Of a DNA stretch of 64,000 bases, positions 54,326-62,956 are shown one piece after another (positions within the stretch are counted from its first letter, which is position 1; the number at the start of each line of letters is the position of its first letter). The notes under the pieces were generated by a model. It saw nothing but the letters and a program-made list of their open reading frames with translations. It was not told the origin of the DNA and did no database searches. The stretch is from CAYFLR01 sp964343805. Lineage in GTDB: Bacteria > Bdellovibrionota_B > Oligoflexia > CAYFLR01. The stretch spans positions 1-64,000 of the forward strand of contig CAYFLR010000003.1 in NCBI GenBank assembly GCA_964343805.1, read 5' to 3'. The position numbers and the translations under genes were made by a program.

Positions 54326-55429
54326 GTGGCTGTCGAATTACTCAATACAATTAAACAAGAAGAAGAGCTACGACCTCTATTAGAAAAGGCCTTTCAGCAG
54401 GTTATTTCTCACGGGAAATATATCTTAGGTCCAGAAGTAAAACAGTTAGAAGAGGATATCCAAAGTAAGTTTAAGGTCAAGCATGCGGTGGCCTGCGCTT
54501 CCGGTTCAGATGCTCTTATCGTTGCTCTTCGAGCTTTAGGGGTAGGAGAAGGAGATGAGGTGATCACCACTCCTTTTACTTTTTTTGCTACGGCTGGGGC
54601 TATCATTCATGTGGGGGCCAAGCCAGTTTTTGTAGATATAGACAGCGAGACTTTCAATATAGACCCAAATCTTATTGAAGCTGCGATTACCGATAAAACG
54701 AAAGCTATTATACCGGTGCATCTCTTTGGTCAGTGCGCCGATATGGACCCTATTTTAGAGATCGCTAAAAAACACAACCTCAAGGTACTTGAAGATGGTG
54801 CCCAATCCATAGGAGCCACCTACAAAGATCAATTTGCCTGCACCATGGGAGATATTGGGACATTTTCTTTTTTTCCTTCTAAAAATTTAGGAGCCTTGGG
54901 TGATGCGGGAATGATGATTACGCAAAGTTCCGAGTTGGCGGATAAAATGAGAATTCTGTGTAAGCATGGATCTGCTCCCAAATACTATCATAAGGTAGTG
55001 GGGTACAACTCTCGTTTAGATACCCTTCAGGCTGCTTTTTTAAGGGTTAAACTTTCAAAATTGGATGAGTGGTCGGAAACCCGGAGAAAAAATGCTGATC
55101 AATATAGAAACTTGATGAAAGATCTGCCTGTCACCCTCCCCCATGTAGAAAAAGAAAATGTTTCTATTTACAATCAATTTGTGATTCGATCCGAGCGAAG
55201 AGATGAGTTGATGGAAGTGCTTAAAAAACAGCAAATAGGTTGTGCCATCTACTATCCTCTGTGCCTGCATGAGCAGGAGTGCTTTGCTCATTTAGGTTAT
55301 CAACAAGGAGACTTCCCTGTGGCCGAAAAAGCGGCGGAGGAGGTGTTGGCTATTCCCATTTACTCCTGTCTCACTCCTCAAAATTTAGAAGAGGTGAGTT
55401 CTGTTATTCGCAGTTTTCACTCAGCTTAA
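54326..55429 (+). CDS. DegT/DnrJ/EryC1/StrS-family sugar aminotransferase
   Basis: The protein has 367 residues from GTG 54326, which has AAAGGAG six to ten bases upstream; ATG 54296 has none. PLP motifs are present: ASGSDALIVAL near residue 55, PVHLFGQCADM near 130, LEDGAQSIGA near 153, and the Schiff-base Lys in FFPSKNLGALGD near 185. It transfers an amino group to a keto-sugar nucleotide. Close relatives act on UDP-linked sugars for O-antigen, so it may supply a diamino sugar together with wecB. The exact substrate is not evident. Confidence 0.9.
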   Translation: MAVELLNTIKQEEELRPLLEKAFQQVISHGKYILGPEVKQLEEDIQSKFKVKHAVACASGSDALIVALRALGVGEGDEVITTPFTFFATAGAIIHVGAKPVFVDIDSETFNIDPNLIEAAITDKTKAIIPVHLFGQCADMDPILEIAKKHNLKVLEDGAQSIGATYKDQFACTMGDIGTFSFFPSKNLGALGDAGMMITQSSELADKMRILCKHGSAPKYYHKVVGYNSRLDTLQAAFLRVKLSKLDEWSETRRKNADQYRNLMKDLPVTLPHVEKENVSIYNQFVIRSERRDELMEVLKKQQIGCAIYYPLCLHEQECFAHLGYQQGDFPVAEKAAEEVLAIPIYSCLTPQNLEEVSSVIRSFHSA

Positions 55430-55544
55430 ACCCGAGACACTTGATTCTGTTGGCTATCCAAAATTTTGTTACGATTTCTCATGAAAGATCCGAGTAAAAA
55501 ATGATAAAATCTTCAGAGTAATCCCCCTATTAAGGAATCTGAAG

Positions 55545-56155
55545 ATGCTACATGCCTGTCCCGAATGTGACTTGTTAGTAAAAACCCCCTATCTCAAAGA
55601 AGGGGCGAAAGCTCTCTGTCCCCGCTGCAAGAAAGTGGTGGCCACTTCTATGGATAAGAGCATGGATCCTTCTTTGGCTTTGAGTCTAACCGGGATTTTC
55701 TTATTTGTGCCGGCCAATATTTTGCCTGTCATGTCTTTGGAAATTCTCGGTTTATCAAATTCTAATACCATGATTTTAGGAGTGGAGCAGTTATTCAAAG
55801 GGGGATATTGGTGGATGGCTTTCCTGGTTATGTTTTGTAGTATAATCGCCCCATTAATCATCCTTTGCTTAAATCTATTTAATATTGTTTGTCTCAAAAT
55901 GAAATGGGCTAAAGACTGGGTCTGTGCTTCTTTGAAGCTTCACCACCATCTGTTGGAATGGGGAATGTCTATATGCTGGGCATTTTAGTGGCATTTATCA
56001 AAATGATGGATTTAGGAAATCTGGTCACCGGTATGGGACTCTGGTGCTTTGTAGGCTTGCTAGTAGCTACCTCTGCCTCTATTGTAACTTTTGACCATCA
56101 TTTGGCTTGGAAGATGTTTGAAGAATTTCCTACTAAGGAAAAAGGAAATGAATGA
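55545..56155 (+). CDS. pqiA: PqiA-family membrane protein 1 (frameshifted in this assembly)
   Basis: ATG 55545 starts a zinc-ribbon (CPEC...CPRC) followed by membrane helices up to a stop at 55988. A second frame from about 55960 continues VYMLGILVAFIKMMDLG to 56155. Adding one G to the GGGG run near 55959-55962 joins them as LLEWGNVYMLGILV, exactly what PqiA has at this point, giving about 203 residues. PqiA subunits are inner-membrane partners of MCE proteins in lipid transport. The stop overlaps the second PqiA start (ATGA). I think the break is a sequencing error. Confidence 0.8.
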
Positions 56156-56787
56156 AAGAAGAAAATTGTAAAGAAGGTTTGACGGCTCGTGAGGCCAACC
56201 TCATTGTTTGTAGATCCTGCCATAAACTCTGCTCCAATCAGACGTATGATGGCTATGAGGTTTGTTGCCCGAGGTGTGGAGACCCTCTCCATTCCAGGAT
56301 GAAATCCAGTATCAGTAAAACCTGGGCATTCACTATTACAGGATTTATTTTGCTTTTCCCGGCCAATCTGTATCCGGTGATGAGCGATATCTATTTGGGG
56401 CAAGGGGCTCCAGATACCATCATGTCAGGGGTTATTCATTTAATGGAAGGGGGAATGTATCCCATTGCCGCCTTGGTTTTTATTGCCAGTATTGCCGTTC
56501 CCATTATGAAACTGTTGGGGTTGGTCATTTTATTATTGATGGTGCAGGGAAAGGTTAAATTGAGTGCTCGCCAATGTACCAGGATGTATCGATTTGTGAT
56601 GGTGTTGGGACGATGGTCCATGTTGGATCTATTTATGATTTCTATATTGGTTACTTTGGTTGATTTAGGCGGAATTGCTACTATCACAGCGGGAACAGGG
56701 GCAACAGCATTTGCTTCTGTAGTGGTGGTTACCATTTTTGCCGCTATGAGTTTTGATCCCCGTTTAATATGGGACCTGAAAGGATAA
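56152..56787 (+). CDS. pqiA: PqiA-family membrane protein 2
   Basis: The protein has 211 residues. A zinc-ribbon (CRSCHKLC, then CCPRCGDPL) is followed by four membrane helices: about residues 55-75, 98-130, 152-175 and 180-200. GRWSMLDLFMISILVTLVDLG is the most conserved segment of the family. E. coli PqiA fuses two such halves; here they are separate genes that overlap by 4 bp. The protein forms the inner-membrane part of the Pqi lipid-transport system with the MCE protein encoded 5 bp downstream. Confidence 0.9.
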   Translation: MKEENCKEGLTAREANLIVCRSCHKLCSNQTYDGYEVCCPRCGDPLHSRMKSSISKTWAFTITGFILLFPANLYPVMSDIYLGQGAPDTIMSGVIHLMEGGMYPIAALVFIASIAVPIMKLLGLVILLLMVQGKVKLSARQCTRMYRFVMVLGRWSMLDLFMISILVTLVDLGGIATITAGTGATAFASVVVVTIFAAMSFDPRLIWDLKG

Positions 56788-56792
56788 AGGTT

Positions 56793-59081
56793 ATGGAAGA
56801 AAACAAGATTGCTGAACCTATTATTACCCAGAAAAAGAGCCTTCCCATTGTTTGGCTTTTGCCTATGATCGCATTGCTCATTGGCTGTTGGCTCGTTTAC
56901 AAATCTATTACCGAAGCCGATATTATTGCTAAATTAAAACTTTCCTCAGGAGTAGGTATTGTTCCTGGTCGGACGGAAGTCCGCTATAAAGGGATCCCAG
57001 TAGGAAAAATTAAAACCGTGCAGCTAAATCAGAAGCTAGATGGGGTCACTGCAGAACTGGCTATCGATCGAACGGCAGGGCATTTACTTAAAGAGCAAAC
57101 CCTCTTTTGGCTGGTGAAGCCCAGGGTATCAATGCAAGGAGTTTCCGGCTTAGACACCATCATGTCGGGGAGTTATGTTGATTTAAAACCCGGAGGAGGG
57201 GCTCCTAAGTTTGATTTTGTGGCGCTGCCTAAACCTCCTTCGCTAGATCAAAATGAACCTGGTTTGCACCTCACTCTCAAGTCGGAAGATCTCGGATCTA
57301 TTCATTATGGAGCACCTATAATGTACCGCAAGGTCATAGTGGGAAGTGTTCAAGGCCACTCTTTTAACCAGGATCATTCAGGTATTGTCATCAATGTTCA
57401 TATTAAAGAACCTTATATGCACCTAGTTACGGAGTCGACTCGTTTTTTCAATAGCAGTGGTATTTCAATTTCAGGTGGACTTTCTGGCATTGAAGTCAGA
57501 ACTGAATCTTTGGCTTCAATAATCGGAGGAGGAATTTCTTTTTTTACCCCTGCAGAGTCGGAAGAAAAACCTGTGGCAAAAAATGGAGATACTTTTAAAC
57601 TTTTTAAAGATTACAAAAGTGCTGATGCAGGCATTCCCATCACTATTAAATTTAAAACGGCAGCCGGTTTAGTTCCGGGTTCTACTAAAATTCTCTATAA
57701 AGGTTTAGAGGCTGGTGTTTTAAGGAAAGTGGATATTGCCAAAACACTTGATGGTATGATTGGCGAATTTGTTTTAGCACCGAGGGCGGCACCGGCACTT
57801 AATAAAACGGCCTTCTTTTGGCTGGTAAAACCTAAGCTTTCATTTTCGGGAGTTTCTGGTTTGGATGCGCTTTTTTCGGGTACCTACATTGAAATGGATT
57901 TCAAAAAGTTGGGGGGAGATCCCCAGCGAGATTACGTGATATTAGAGAATCAGCCAATAGATGAAAAAGCCCCCGGTCTTCATATCAATCTATTGAGTCG
58001 GAACTTATCTTCTGTGAGTGTAGGAACAGGTATTTATTATCGTCGGTTGAAGGTGGGGTGGGTTTTGGGGTACGACCTTACCAAGGGAGGTGGACAAGTT
58101 AGAATTAAAGCTCTTATTGATAAACCCTATGCACATTTAGTTACCACCACCAGCCGGTTTTGGGAGGAGAGTGGGATCTCTATTGAAGGAGGCTTATCTG
58201 GGGTGTCTATAAAGACCGGTTCGGTAGAAGCTATTCTTAATGGGGGAATTGCCTTTGCTTCAGTAGGTGCAAAAGGCAAGAGAGTAAGAAATGGCTATAA
58301 ATTTGGGCTATTTGAAAACTATAAAGAGGCTCATCAAGACGGTATTCCCATTAAAATCACCTTTTCAACCGCTGAAGGCATAGAGATCAATACCCCTATT
58401 AAATATCAGGGGATTGAGGTAGGAAAAGTGGCTTCTATTGATTTCGGCAATAAGAGTTCATCTATTCTGACAGGTGTGGTTTTAGAACCGAAGGCCAAAC
58501 ACTTAGCTGCCAAGGGCTCTTATTTTTGGATTGTGAAACCTAAACTGGGATTAGCAAATACTTCCAATTTGGGAACATTGGTGACAGGGTCTTATATTAC
58601 CGTACAACCCGGTAAAGGCCCTTTTAAAAATAGCTTTAAAGGGTATGATCAACCTCCCACGGTGGTTAAAGAACAAGAAGGCCTCGACTTGGTCCTCATT
58701 GCAAAACATTTAGGATCCATTAAATCTGGGGTGAAGATCGCTTATCGGGGCGTTTCCGTAGGAAAGGTAACTGGTTATAAATTAGCCGATACAGCTCATG
58801 AGGTATTGCTCTATGTGAATATTGAAAAAGGTTACGCTAATTTAATTAGGGCTAACACCAAATTCTGGAATGTAAGTGGAGTGGGGGTTGACTTCAGTAT
58901 CTTTCGTGGGACTCGTATCAATATGAACTCTATGGAATCCATGCTGGAGGGGGGGATTGCCTTTGCCACTCCCAATATGGGTCGAATGGGAAAACCCGCT
59001 TCTCCTAACGACCGATTTAAACTCCATGATGAGCCAGATGAAGATTGGTTAAAGTGGAATCCCAAAATTGATGTTCAATGA
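56793..59081 (+). CDS. pqiB: PqiB-type MCE protein with six MCE domains
   Basis: The protein has 762 residues from ATG 56793 (AAAGGA upstream). One N-terminal membrane helix (about residues 18-40) is followed by six MCE/MlaD-type units of 105-125 residues. Odd-numbered units carry a pore-loop region FWLVKP or FWIVKP (FWLVKPRVSMQGVSGLD, FWLVKPKLSFSGVSGLD, FWIVKPKLGLANTSN). Even-numbered units have the RFFNSSG or RFWEESG form. E. coli PqiB has three and YebT/LetB seven. The stacked rings likely span the periplasm and conduct lipid between membranes. PqiC is not seen in the window. Confidence 0.9.
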   Translation: MEENKIAEPIITQKKSLPIVWLLPMIALLIGCWLVYKSITEADIIAKLKLSSGVGIVPGRTEVRYKGIPVGKIKTVQLNQKLDGVTAELAIDRTAGHLLKEQTLFWLVKPRVSMQGVSGLDTIMSGSYVDLKPGGGAPKFDFVALPKPPSLDQNEPGLHLTLKSEDLGSIHYGAPIMYRKVIVGSVQGHSFNQDHSGIVINVHIKEPYMHLVTESTRFFNSSGISISGGLSGIEVRTESLASIIGGGISFFTPAESEEKPVAKNGDTFKLFKDYKSADAGIPITIKFKTAAGLVPGSTKILYKGLEAGVLRKVDIAKTLDGMIGEFVLAPRAAPALNKTAFFWLVKPKLSFSGVSGLDALFSGTYIEMDFKKLGGDPQRDYVILENQPIDEKAPGLHINLLSRNLSSVSVGTGIYYRRLKVGWVLGYDLTKGGGQVRIKALIDKPYAHLVTTTSRFWEESGISIEGGLSGVSIKTGSVEAILNGGIAFASVGAKGKRVRNGYKFGLFENYKEAHQDGIPIKITFSTAEGIEINTPIKYQGIEVGKVASIDFGNKSSSILTGVVLEPKAKHLAAKGSYFWIVKPKLGLANTSNLGTLVTGSYITVQPGKGPFKNSFKGYDQPPTVVKEQEGLDLVLIAKHLGSIKSGVKIAYRGVSVGKVTGYKLADTAHEVLLYVNIEKGYANLIRANTKFWNVSGVGVDFSIFRGTRINMNSMESMLEGGIAFATPNMGRMGKPASPNDRFKLHDEPDEDWLKWNPKIDVQ

Positions 59082-59098
59082 TATTATTATTCGTATTA

Positions 59099-59137
59099 AA
59101 CATTATGTTTGACAGACATAATGTTTCTGGATAATAT
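59099..59137 (+). promoter_or_regulatory. Promoter overlapped by a perfect palindrome
   Basis: Inverted repeat AACATTATGT (59099-59108) and ACATAATGTT (59116-59125) with a 7-base spacer; TTGACA (59109-59114) sits exactly in the spacer. A TAATAT -10 follows at 59132-59137 after 17 bases. A protein bound to the palindrome would block the -35. The predicted start of transcription falls at about 59144, at the start codon of the next gene. Confidence 0.6.
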
Positions 59138-59144
59138 ATATCTA

Positions 59145-60425
59145 ATGTTAAAATTTACTAATAGAGTATATGAGTTAAAGGAGCTAGATAAACTCTTTGA
59201 AAAAAAGGGACTTGCGGTTTTCTATGGCAGAAGAAGAATTGGTAAAACGCGGCTCATAACCCATTGGATTAAAAAAAAACAGGGGTGGTATACTCAGGCT
59301 ATTGAGGCTTCAGCTTCTCTCCAAATCGAACAGTTATACTTAGATTTACAACCATACTTATCGGTTTCACTCTTCCCAAAAAATTGGCGAGAATTCTTTG
59401 AGATTTTGAGCCTTCACAAGGGGCCTATTACATTATGTATCGATGAATTTCCTTATCTAGTAAAAAGTAGCCCAGAACTCCCTAGTCTTATGCAAAGATG
59501 GCTTGATGCTAACCAAAGGACAGATGTATTTTTAATTTTGACTGGATCGAGTCAACATATGATGCATCATCATTTTTTAAATACTACATCTCCTCTATTT
59601 GGAAGAGCTTTGAAGGTTATTCAAGTTAAACCAATGAGTTATCAGCATTTTTGCTTGGCATGTAATCTTGATATGGCACAAATAGAGTCATTCAATAAGT
59701 ATTCTTTGGTGGGAGGGGTCCCCAAATATTGGGAGTTTTTTGATCCCCAAATGAATACTGTTCAATTAGCAGAGTGTTTGTATTTTGACTTTGCACCTTA
59801 TATGGAAGATGAACCTCGAAAAATATTAATAGATGAAGCTGTTAACGGATTATCTCCTTTAAATATTTTAGAAGCAATTGGAAGAGGTGATGAAAAAACT
59901 TCAAAAATTGCGGCTAGACTGAACACTTCTCAAACCAATCTTACCAGGACTATGCAAATATTGCTTGATGCATCAATAATAGTGAGAGATCTCCCCTTTG
60001 GAGAGAGTATAAGGTCGACAAAAAAATACCTTTATCGAATTCAGGACCCTTGCTTACGATTTTGGTTTAATGTATTTTCTCCTCATCGTTCTCGATGGCA
60101 AAACTACTCTTTAAAATATAAACAGCAGCTCATTCATGAACATGCTAGTAAAATTTTCGAAGACTGGGTGAGGGAGAGTCTTGGTGATCCATCGAGATAT
60201 TGGACCAAAGACTCAGAGTTCGATGTTGTAAGACAACAAGGGAAAAAAATAATTGTATCCGAAGTTAAGTGGAAGAAACTGACTCTCAAAGAAAAACGGA
60301 CTCTAAAATCAAAACTAATTCACAACTGGCAAAAAACACCGCTTGCTTCCAAGTATAATAATGTAGAATTTCAATTAATAGATTCAACTTACCTAAGAGA
60401 AATGCAAGTGAAGAAGACTGTTTAA
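59145..60425 (+). CDS. DUF234-family ATPase (AAA, with nuclease-like C-terminus)
   Basis: The protein has 426 residues from ATG 59145, chosen because MLKFTNRVYELKEL matches the usual N-terminus. A modified Walker A is GRRRIGKTRL near residue 27, Walker B is CIDEF near 103, and a sensor segment LILTGSSQ near 135. A winged-helix part (SKIAARLNTSQTNLTRTM) and then the DUF234 region with D/E-x-K-like residues (EFDVVRQ...VSEVKW) follow. Such proteins are common in archaea and patchily spread in bacteria, often thought to be mobile. No ribosome site precedes the ATG; the promoter places transcription start next to it, so the message may be leaderless. Function unknown. Confidence 0.85.
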   Translation: MLKFTNRVYELKELDKLFEKKGLAVFYGRRRIGKTRLITHWIKKKQGWYTQAIEASASLQIEQLYLDLQPYLSVSLFPKNWREFFEILSLHKGPITLCIDEFPYLVKSSPELPSLMQRWLDANQRTDVFLILTGSSQHMMHHHFLNTTSPLFGRALKVIQVKPMSYQHFCLACNLDMAQIESFNKYSLVGGVPKYWEFFDPQMNTVQLAECLYFDFAPYMEDEPRKILIDEAVNGLSPLNILEAIGRGDEKTSKIAARLNTSQTNLTRTMQILLDASIIVRDLPFGESIRSTKKYLYRIQDPCLRFWFNVFSPHRSRWQNYSLKYKQQLIHEHASKIFEDWVRESLGDPSRYWTKDSEFDVVRQQGKKIIVSEVKWKKLTLKEKRTLKSKLIHNWQKTPLASKYNNVEFQLIDSTYLREMQVKKTV

Positions 60426-60428
60426 ATG

Positions 60429-61256
60429 TCAATCTTCGTGCAAAGCAAATACTTTCTTAATGATTTCTTGATAATAAGCAGGGATAAACTGTCTTCGGGA
60501 GCTGGTCATAATGTTATAAACAATAATGGGTTTAAAGCGATTATCGCAATTGCCTTGAAAGAGGCCAATTTGATCATAAAAATCGGAAGGGGTTCCTAGT
60601 TTATAGTGGGTAATTTGATCTAAATTGTTGTAAATAGGGTGAGTGATCGGGGTGGTTGGCTTAATATCTTTGTACCAAGGTATTTCAGATGAAAGCCGGG
60701 TAAAATTAATATAGTCTCGTGCCTGCTGATCTGAACTGAAGGTCTTATCTGCAAAACTCAGAGTAGACATGTTATGACTCTTGATAGATCTTCGACATTT
60801 CCATTCTTTGAGGTCACTTCGAAATGAGTATTCGTCAGCAAATCCAAGTAGATGCATAAACTCATGCTCTACTGCAAGGCAAGGAGCCCCTTGAGTCAGA
60901 GATATAAAGGCAATGTTGTATTTTGAAAAGGCGGTATCGGCCCCATAATTGCTGCGAGCAAAATAAATAACCCGATCCCCGCCATTTTCGGCCAGTAATT
61001 CAGAGCTAATTTTAGGATTGCAGGCCATTCCGCGACCATAAGTGGGGTAGGAGCACTCGGCAAAACCTTCTTCTACGCTAACGTATTTAAATGAAAGAGA
61101 AAGTTCATCAAAAGGAGGAAGTCTGCGGATATTTTCCGCGCAAATTCGTGGAAAAGTATCGTTATTACCTTCGGTTACAATCAAAACATCCATACCTAAG
61201 ATGAGAGTTTGGAAGGTGAAAAATATTAAATTATAAAAAATAAATTTATAAAACAT
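60429..61256 (-). CDS. Secreted zinc metalloprotease (HExxH)
   Basis: The protein has 275 residues from ATG 61256 (CGGAG upstream). A hydrophobic signal (to about residue 21) is present. HEFMHLLGFADEY near residues 128-140 is a zinc-binding HExxH with a following acidic group, similar to the M64 (IgA-peptidase-like) and related zincins. Cysteines (about seven) suggest disulfide bonds. It converges on the DUF234 gene with 3 bp between stops. Probably an exported peptidase; exact family is uncertain. Confidence 0.8.
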   Translation of the reverse strand: MFYKFIFYNLIFFTFQTLILGMDVLIVTEGNNDTFPRICAENIRRLPPFDELSLSFKYVSVEEGFAECSYPTYGRGMACNPKISSELLAENGGDRVIYFARSNYGADTAFSKYNIAFISLTQGAPCLAVEHEFMHLLGFADEYSFRSDLKEWKCRRSIKSHNMSTLSFADKTFSSDQQARDYINFTRLSSEIPWYKDIKPTTPITHPIYNNLDQITHYKLGTPSDFYDQIGLFQGNCDNRFKPIIVYNIMTSSRRQFIPAYYQEIIKKVFALHED

Positions 61257-61421
61257 AAAAACTCCGTTGAAGTATATACAATAGCCGGAAGATAAATGCA
61301 ATGGGTCTTTGTGTTTAACTTCTAAACCTCGGGAAAAATCTTAAGAAAATATGACAAATTCATTCTTTACTTTATGAGATAAAAAAGTATATGCTGCCTC
61401 CAAACTTAAACTGGAGTAATT
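61257..61421. promoter_or_regulatory. Divergent intergenic region
   Basis: This is a divergent region between the protease and FKBP genes. It is AT-rich with no repeat or terminator. CTGGAG is the ribosome site for 61422. Confidence 0.4.
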
Positions 61422-61856
61422 ATGAGTAAAGTTAAGAATGGCGATAAGGTTAAAGTACACTATAAAGGCACCCTTAGTGATGGAGCTGTATTTGATTCTT
61501 CAGAAGGTCGAGATCCTCTAGAGTTTACAATAGGTTCAGGTCAAGTAATTCCTGGTTTTGATAATATGTTAATGGGTATGTCTGTGGGTGAAGAAAAGAC
61601 TGAAACTATTCCATGTGATCAAGCATACGGTCCTTATCGTGATGAACTCAAAGTGCAAATTGAAAAATCTCAATTTCCTGATGACTTTGATTTGAAAGTG
61701 GGCGTTGAGCTTTTATTGCAGAACGATCAAGGTCAAAACATCCCAGCTAAAATCGTCAAAATTGAAGATGATAAGGTTTCTCTGGATATGAATAATCCTC
61801 TCGCGGGAGAAGACTTAACTTTTGCTATCACTTTGCAAGAGATCGTTGCTGAATAA
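61422..61856 (+). CDS. FKBP-type peptidyl-prolyl isomerase, SlyD-like
   Basis: The protein has 144 residues. GGAG precedes ATG 61422. VKVHYKGTLSDGAVFDSS at the start and GSGQVIPGFDNMLMGMSVGE near residue 38 are the FKBP core; an insert-in-flap region follows (DQAYGPYRDE), as in SlyD/SlpA. The His-rich metal-binding tail of E. coli SlyD is missing. It acts as a folding catalyst in the cytoplasm. The hemerythrin-fusion gene starts 14 bp after the stop, so the two are likely co-transcribed. Confidence 0.92.
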   Translation: MSKVKNGDKVKVHYKGTLSDGAVFDSSEGRDPLEFTIGSGQVIPGFDNMLMGMSVGEEKTETIPCDQAYGPYRDELKVQIEKSQFPDDFDLKVGVELLLQNDQGQNIPAKIVKIEDDKVSLDMNNPLAGEDLTFAITLQEIVAE

Positions 61857-61870
61857 AAGAAGAGGTGGGA

Positions 61871-62956
61871 ATGGTGGGTTTTAAAAAGCAATTTCAATCC
61901 ATCAGTAAATCATTTGAGGGTTTGCCCGACGAAGGTCTTTATCTACTGCTACCGGATGGGCAGGAGCTCTCTTTGCATCGTGACAATGTGGAGTCCTGTG
62001 CTCAGAAGATGTGGGATGATCCTGACTTGATTCCTCCACCGATGAAGAAAGATTTACGAGTGCTGCGCTGTGGTTTTTGCTCTGAAACCAATGGGATGTG
62101 TAACTCTCTTCGGATCATCCTTCCTCAAATTCAAATACTTCATAAGTATCAGTCATTCGATAAGGTGAATGTTGCTATTAAAACTAATGAGCGGATCACC
62201 TATTATCCAGAAATTGAATTTCAAAGAGCTTTAATGTTTCTCGTCAACATGAGCTTTTTAAATTATTGCACGGTGACTCGCAATATTGGCCCTTACTTGG
62301 AAGGTGCAACAGCTCTTATGTCTCCCATGGATATTGCTAAATTGCTGGTCTCCAATGTTTTAGCTAAAACACAAGGGGATATGAAGGCGGCCAAGCAAGT
62401 ACTGGTCTACCTTTCTAGTTTGGTGGATATCACCACTCATAATAAGCTCGATCGTTTGGCTCAATTGACTAAGTCGGATGTCATTAGTAATGCCATGGTT
62501 AATTTTGCATTGCCTTTTCGCTATATATTTACCCTCCTTCCTCATGAGAATGTCTCTTCAATAACAGTTGAAGAGTATATGGAAGAAGACCTGCAATTAG
62601 AGCGATATGCGACCTTGCTTACCACTTCTGACGAAGTGAGCAATGATCAACATGATGAACTTCTGCTTATGCTCAAAGAGTTAAAAAAAGAGGATGAGCG
62701 ACCCATCGAAGAGTTTTGCACTGATATGGATGTGTTCTATAAACATGTAGAGCAACATTTTAAGGATGAAGAAGTTCTATTCAAACCAGGCGATGAAGCT
62801 ACCGCCCATATAGCACAGCATAAGCATTTTTTACTCACCGTTCAAAATTCTATTTCTGACCTACGAAAAGGTGGCAAACTCACTCAAAAAGAACTCGTTC
62901 TTTACTGCACCTCCTGGTTATTCGAGCACCTAATCGGAATGGATCAATTTATTTAA
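61871..62956 (+). CDS. Hemerythrin-domain protein with novel N-terminal domain
   Basis: The protein has 361 residues from ATG 61871 (AGAGG upstream). The C-terminal 120 residues are a hemerythrin-type four-helix bundle: NDQHDELL near 258, HVEQHFKDEEVLF near 296, IAQHKHFLL near 318, and WLFEHLIGMDQFI at the very end, supplying the His/Glu/Asp ligands of a di-iron site. The first 240 residues are unlike anything I know. They include a possible metal motif C-x2-C-x5-C (CGFCSETNGMC near 68-78). It may sense or store oxygen, or respond to redox, through the bundle. Its stop overlaps that of pgl by 8 bp. Confidence 0.83.
   Translation: MVGFKKQFQSISKSFEGLPDEGLYLLLPDGQELSLHRDNVESCAQKMWDDPDLIPPPMKKDLRVLRCGFCSETNGMCNSLRIILPQIQILHKYQSFDKVNVAIKTNERITYYPEIEFQRALMFLVNMSFLNYCTVTRNIGPYLEGATALMSPMDIAKLLVSNVLAKTQGDMKAAKQVLVYLSSLVDITTHNKLDRLAQLTKSDVISNAMVNFALPFRYIFTLLPHENVSSITVEEYMEEDLQLERYATLLTTSDEVSNDQHDELLLMLKELKKEDERPIEEFCTDMDVFYKHVEQHFKDEEVLFKPGDEATAHIAQHKHFLLTVQNSISDLRKGGKLTQKELVLYCTSWLFEHLIGMDQFI

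Noticed and set aside
55279..55497. 72-codon ORF over the end of the aminotransferase gene
   Set aside because: It is mostly inside the real gene in another frame and has no motif or ribosome site.
22330..56000. Programmed ribosomal frameshifting at the three broken genes
   Set aside because: No slippery heptamer followed by a structure is evident, and all three sites can be explained by loss of one base in a short homopolymer.
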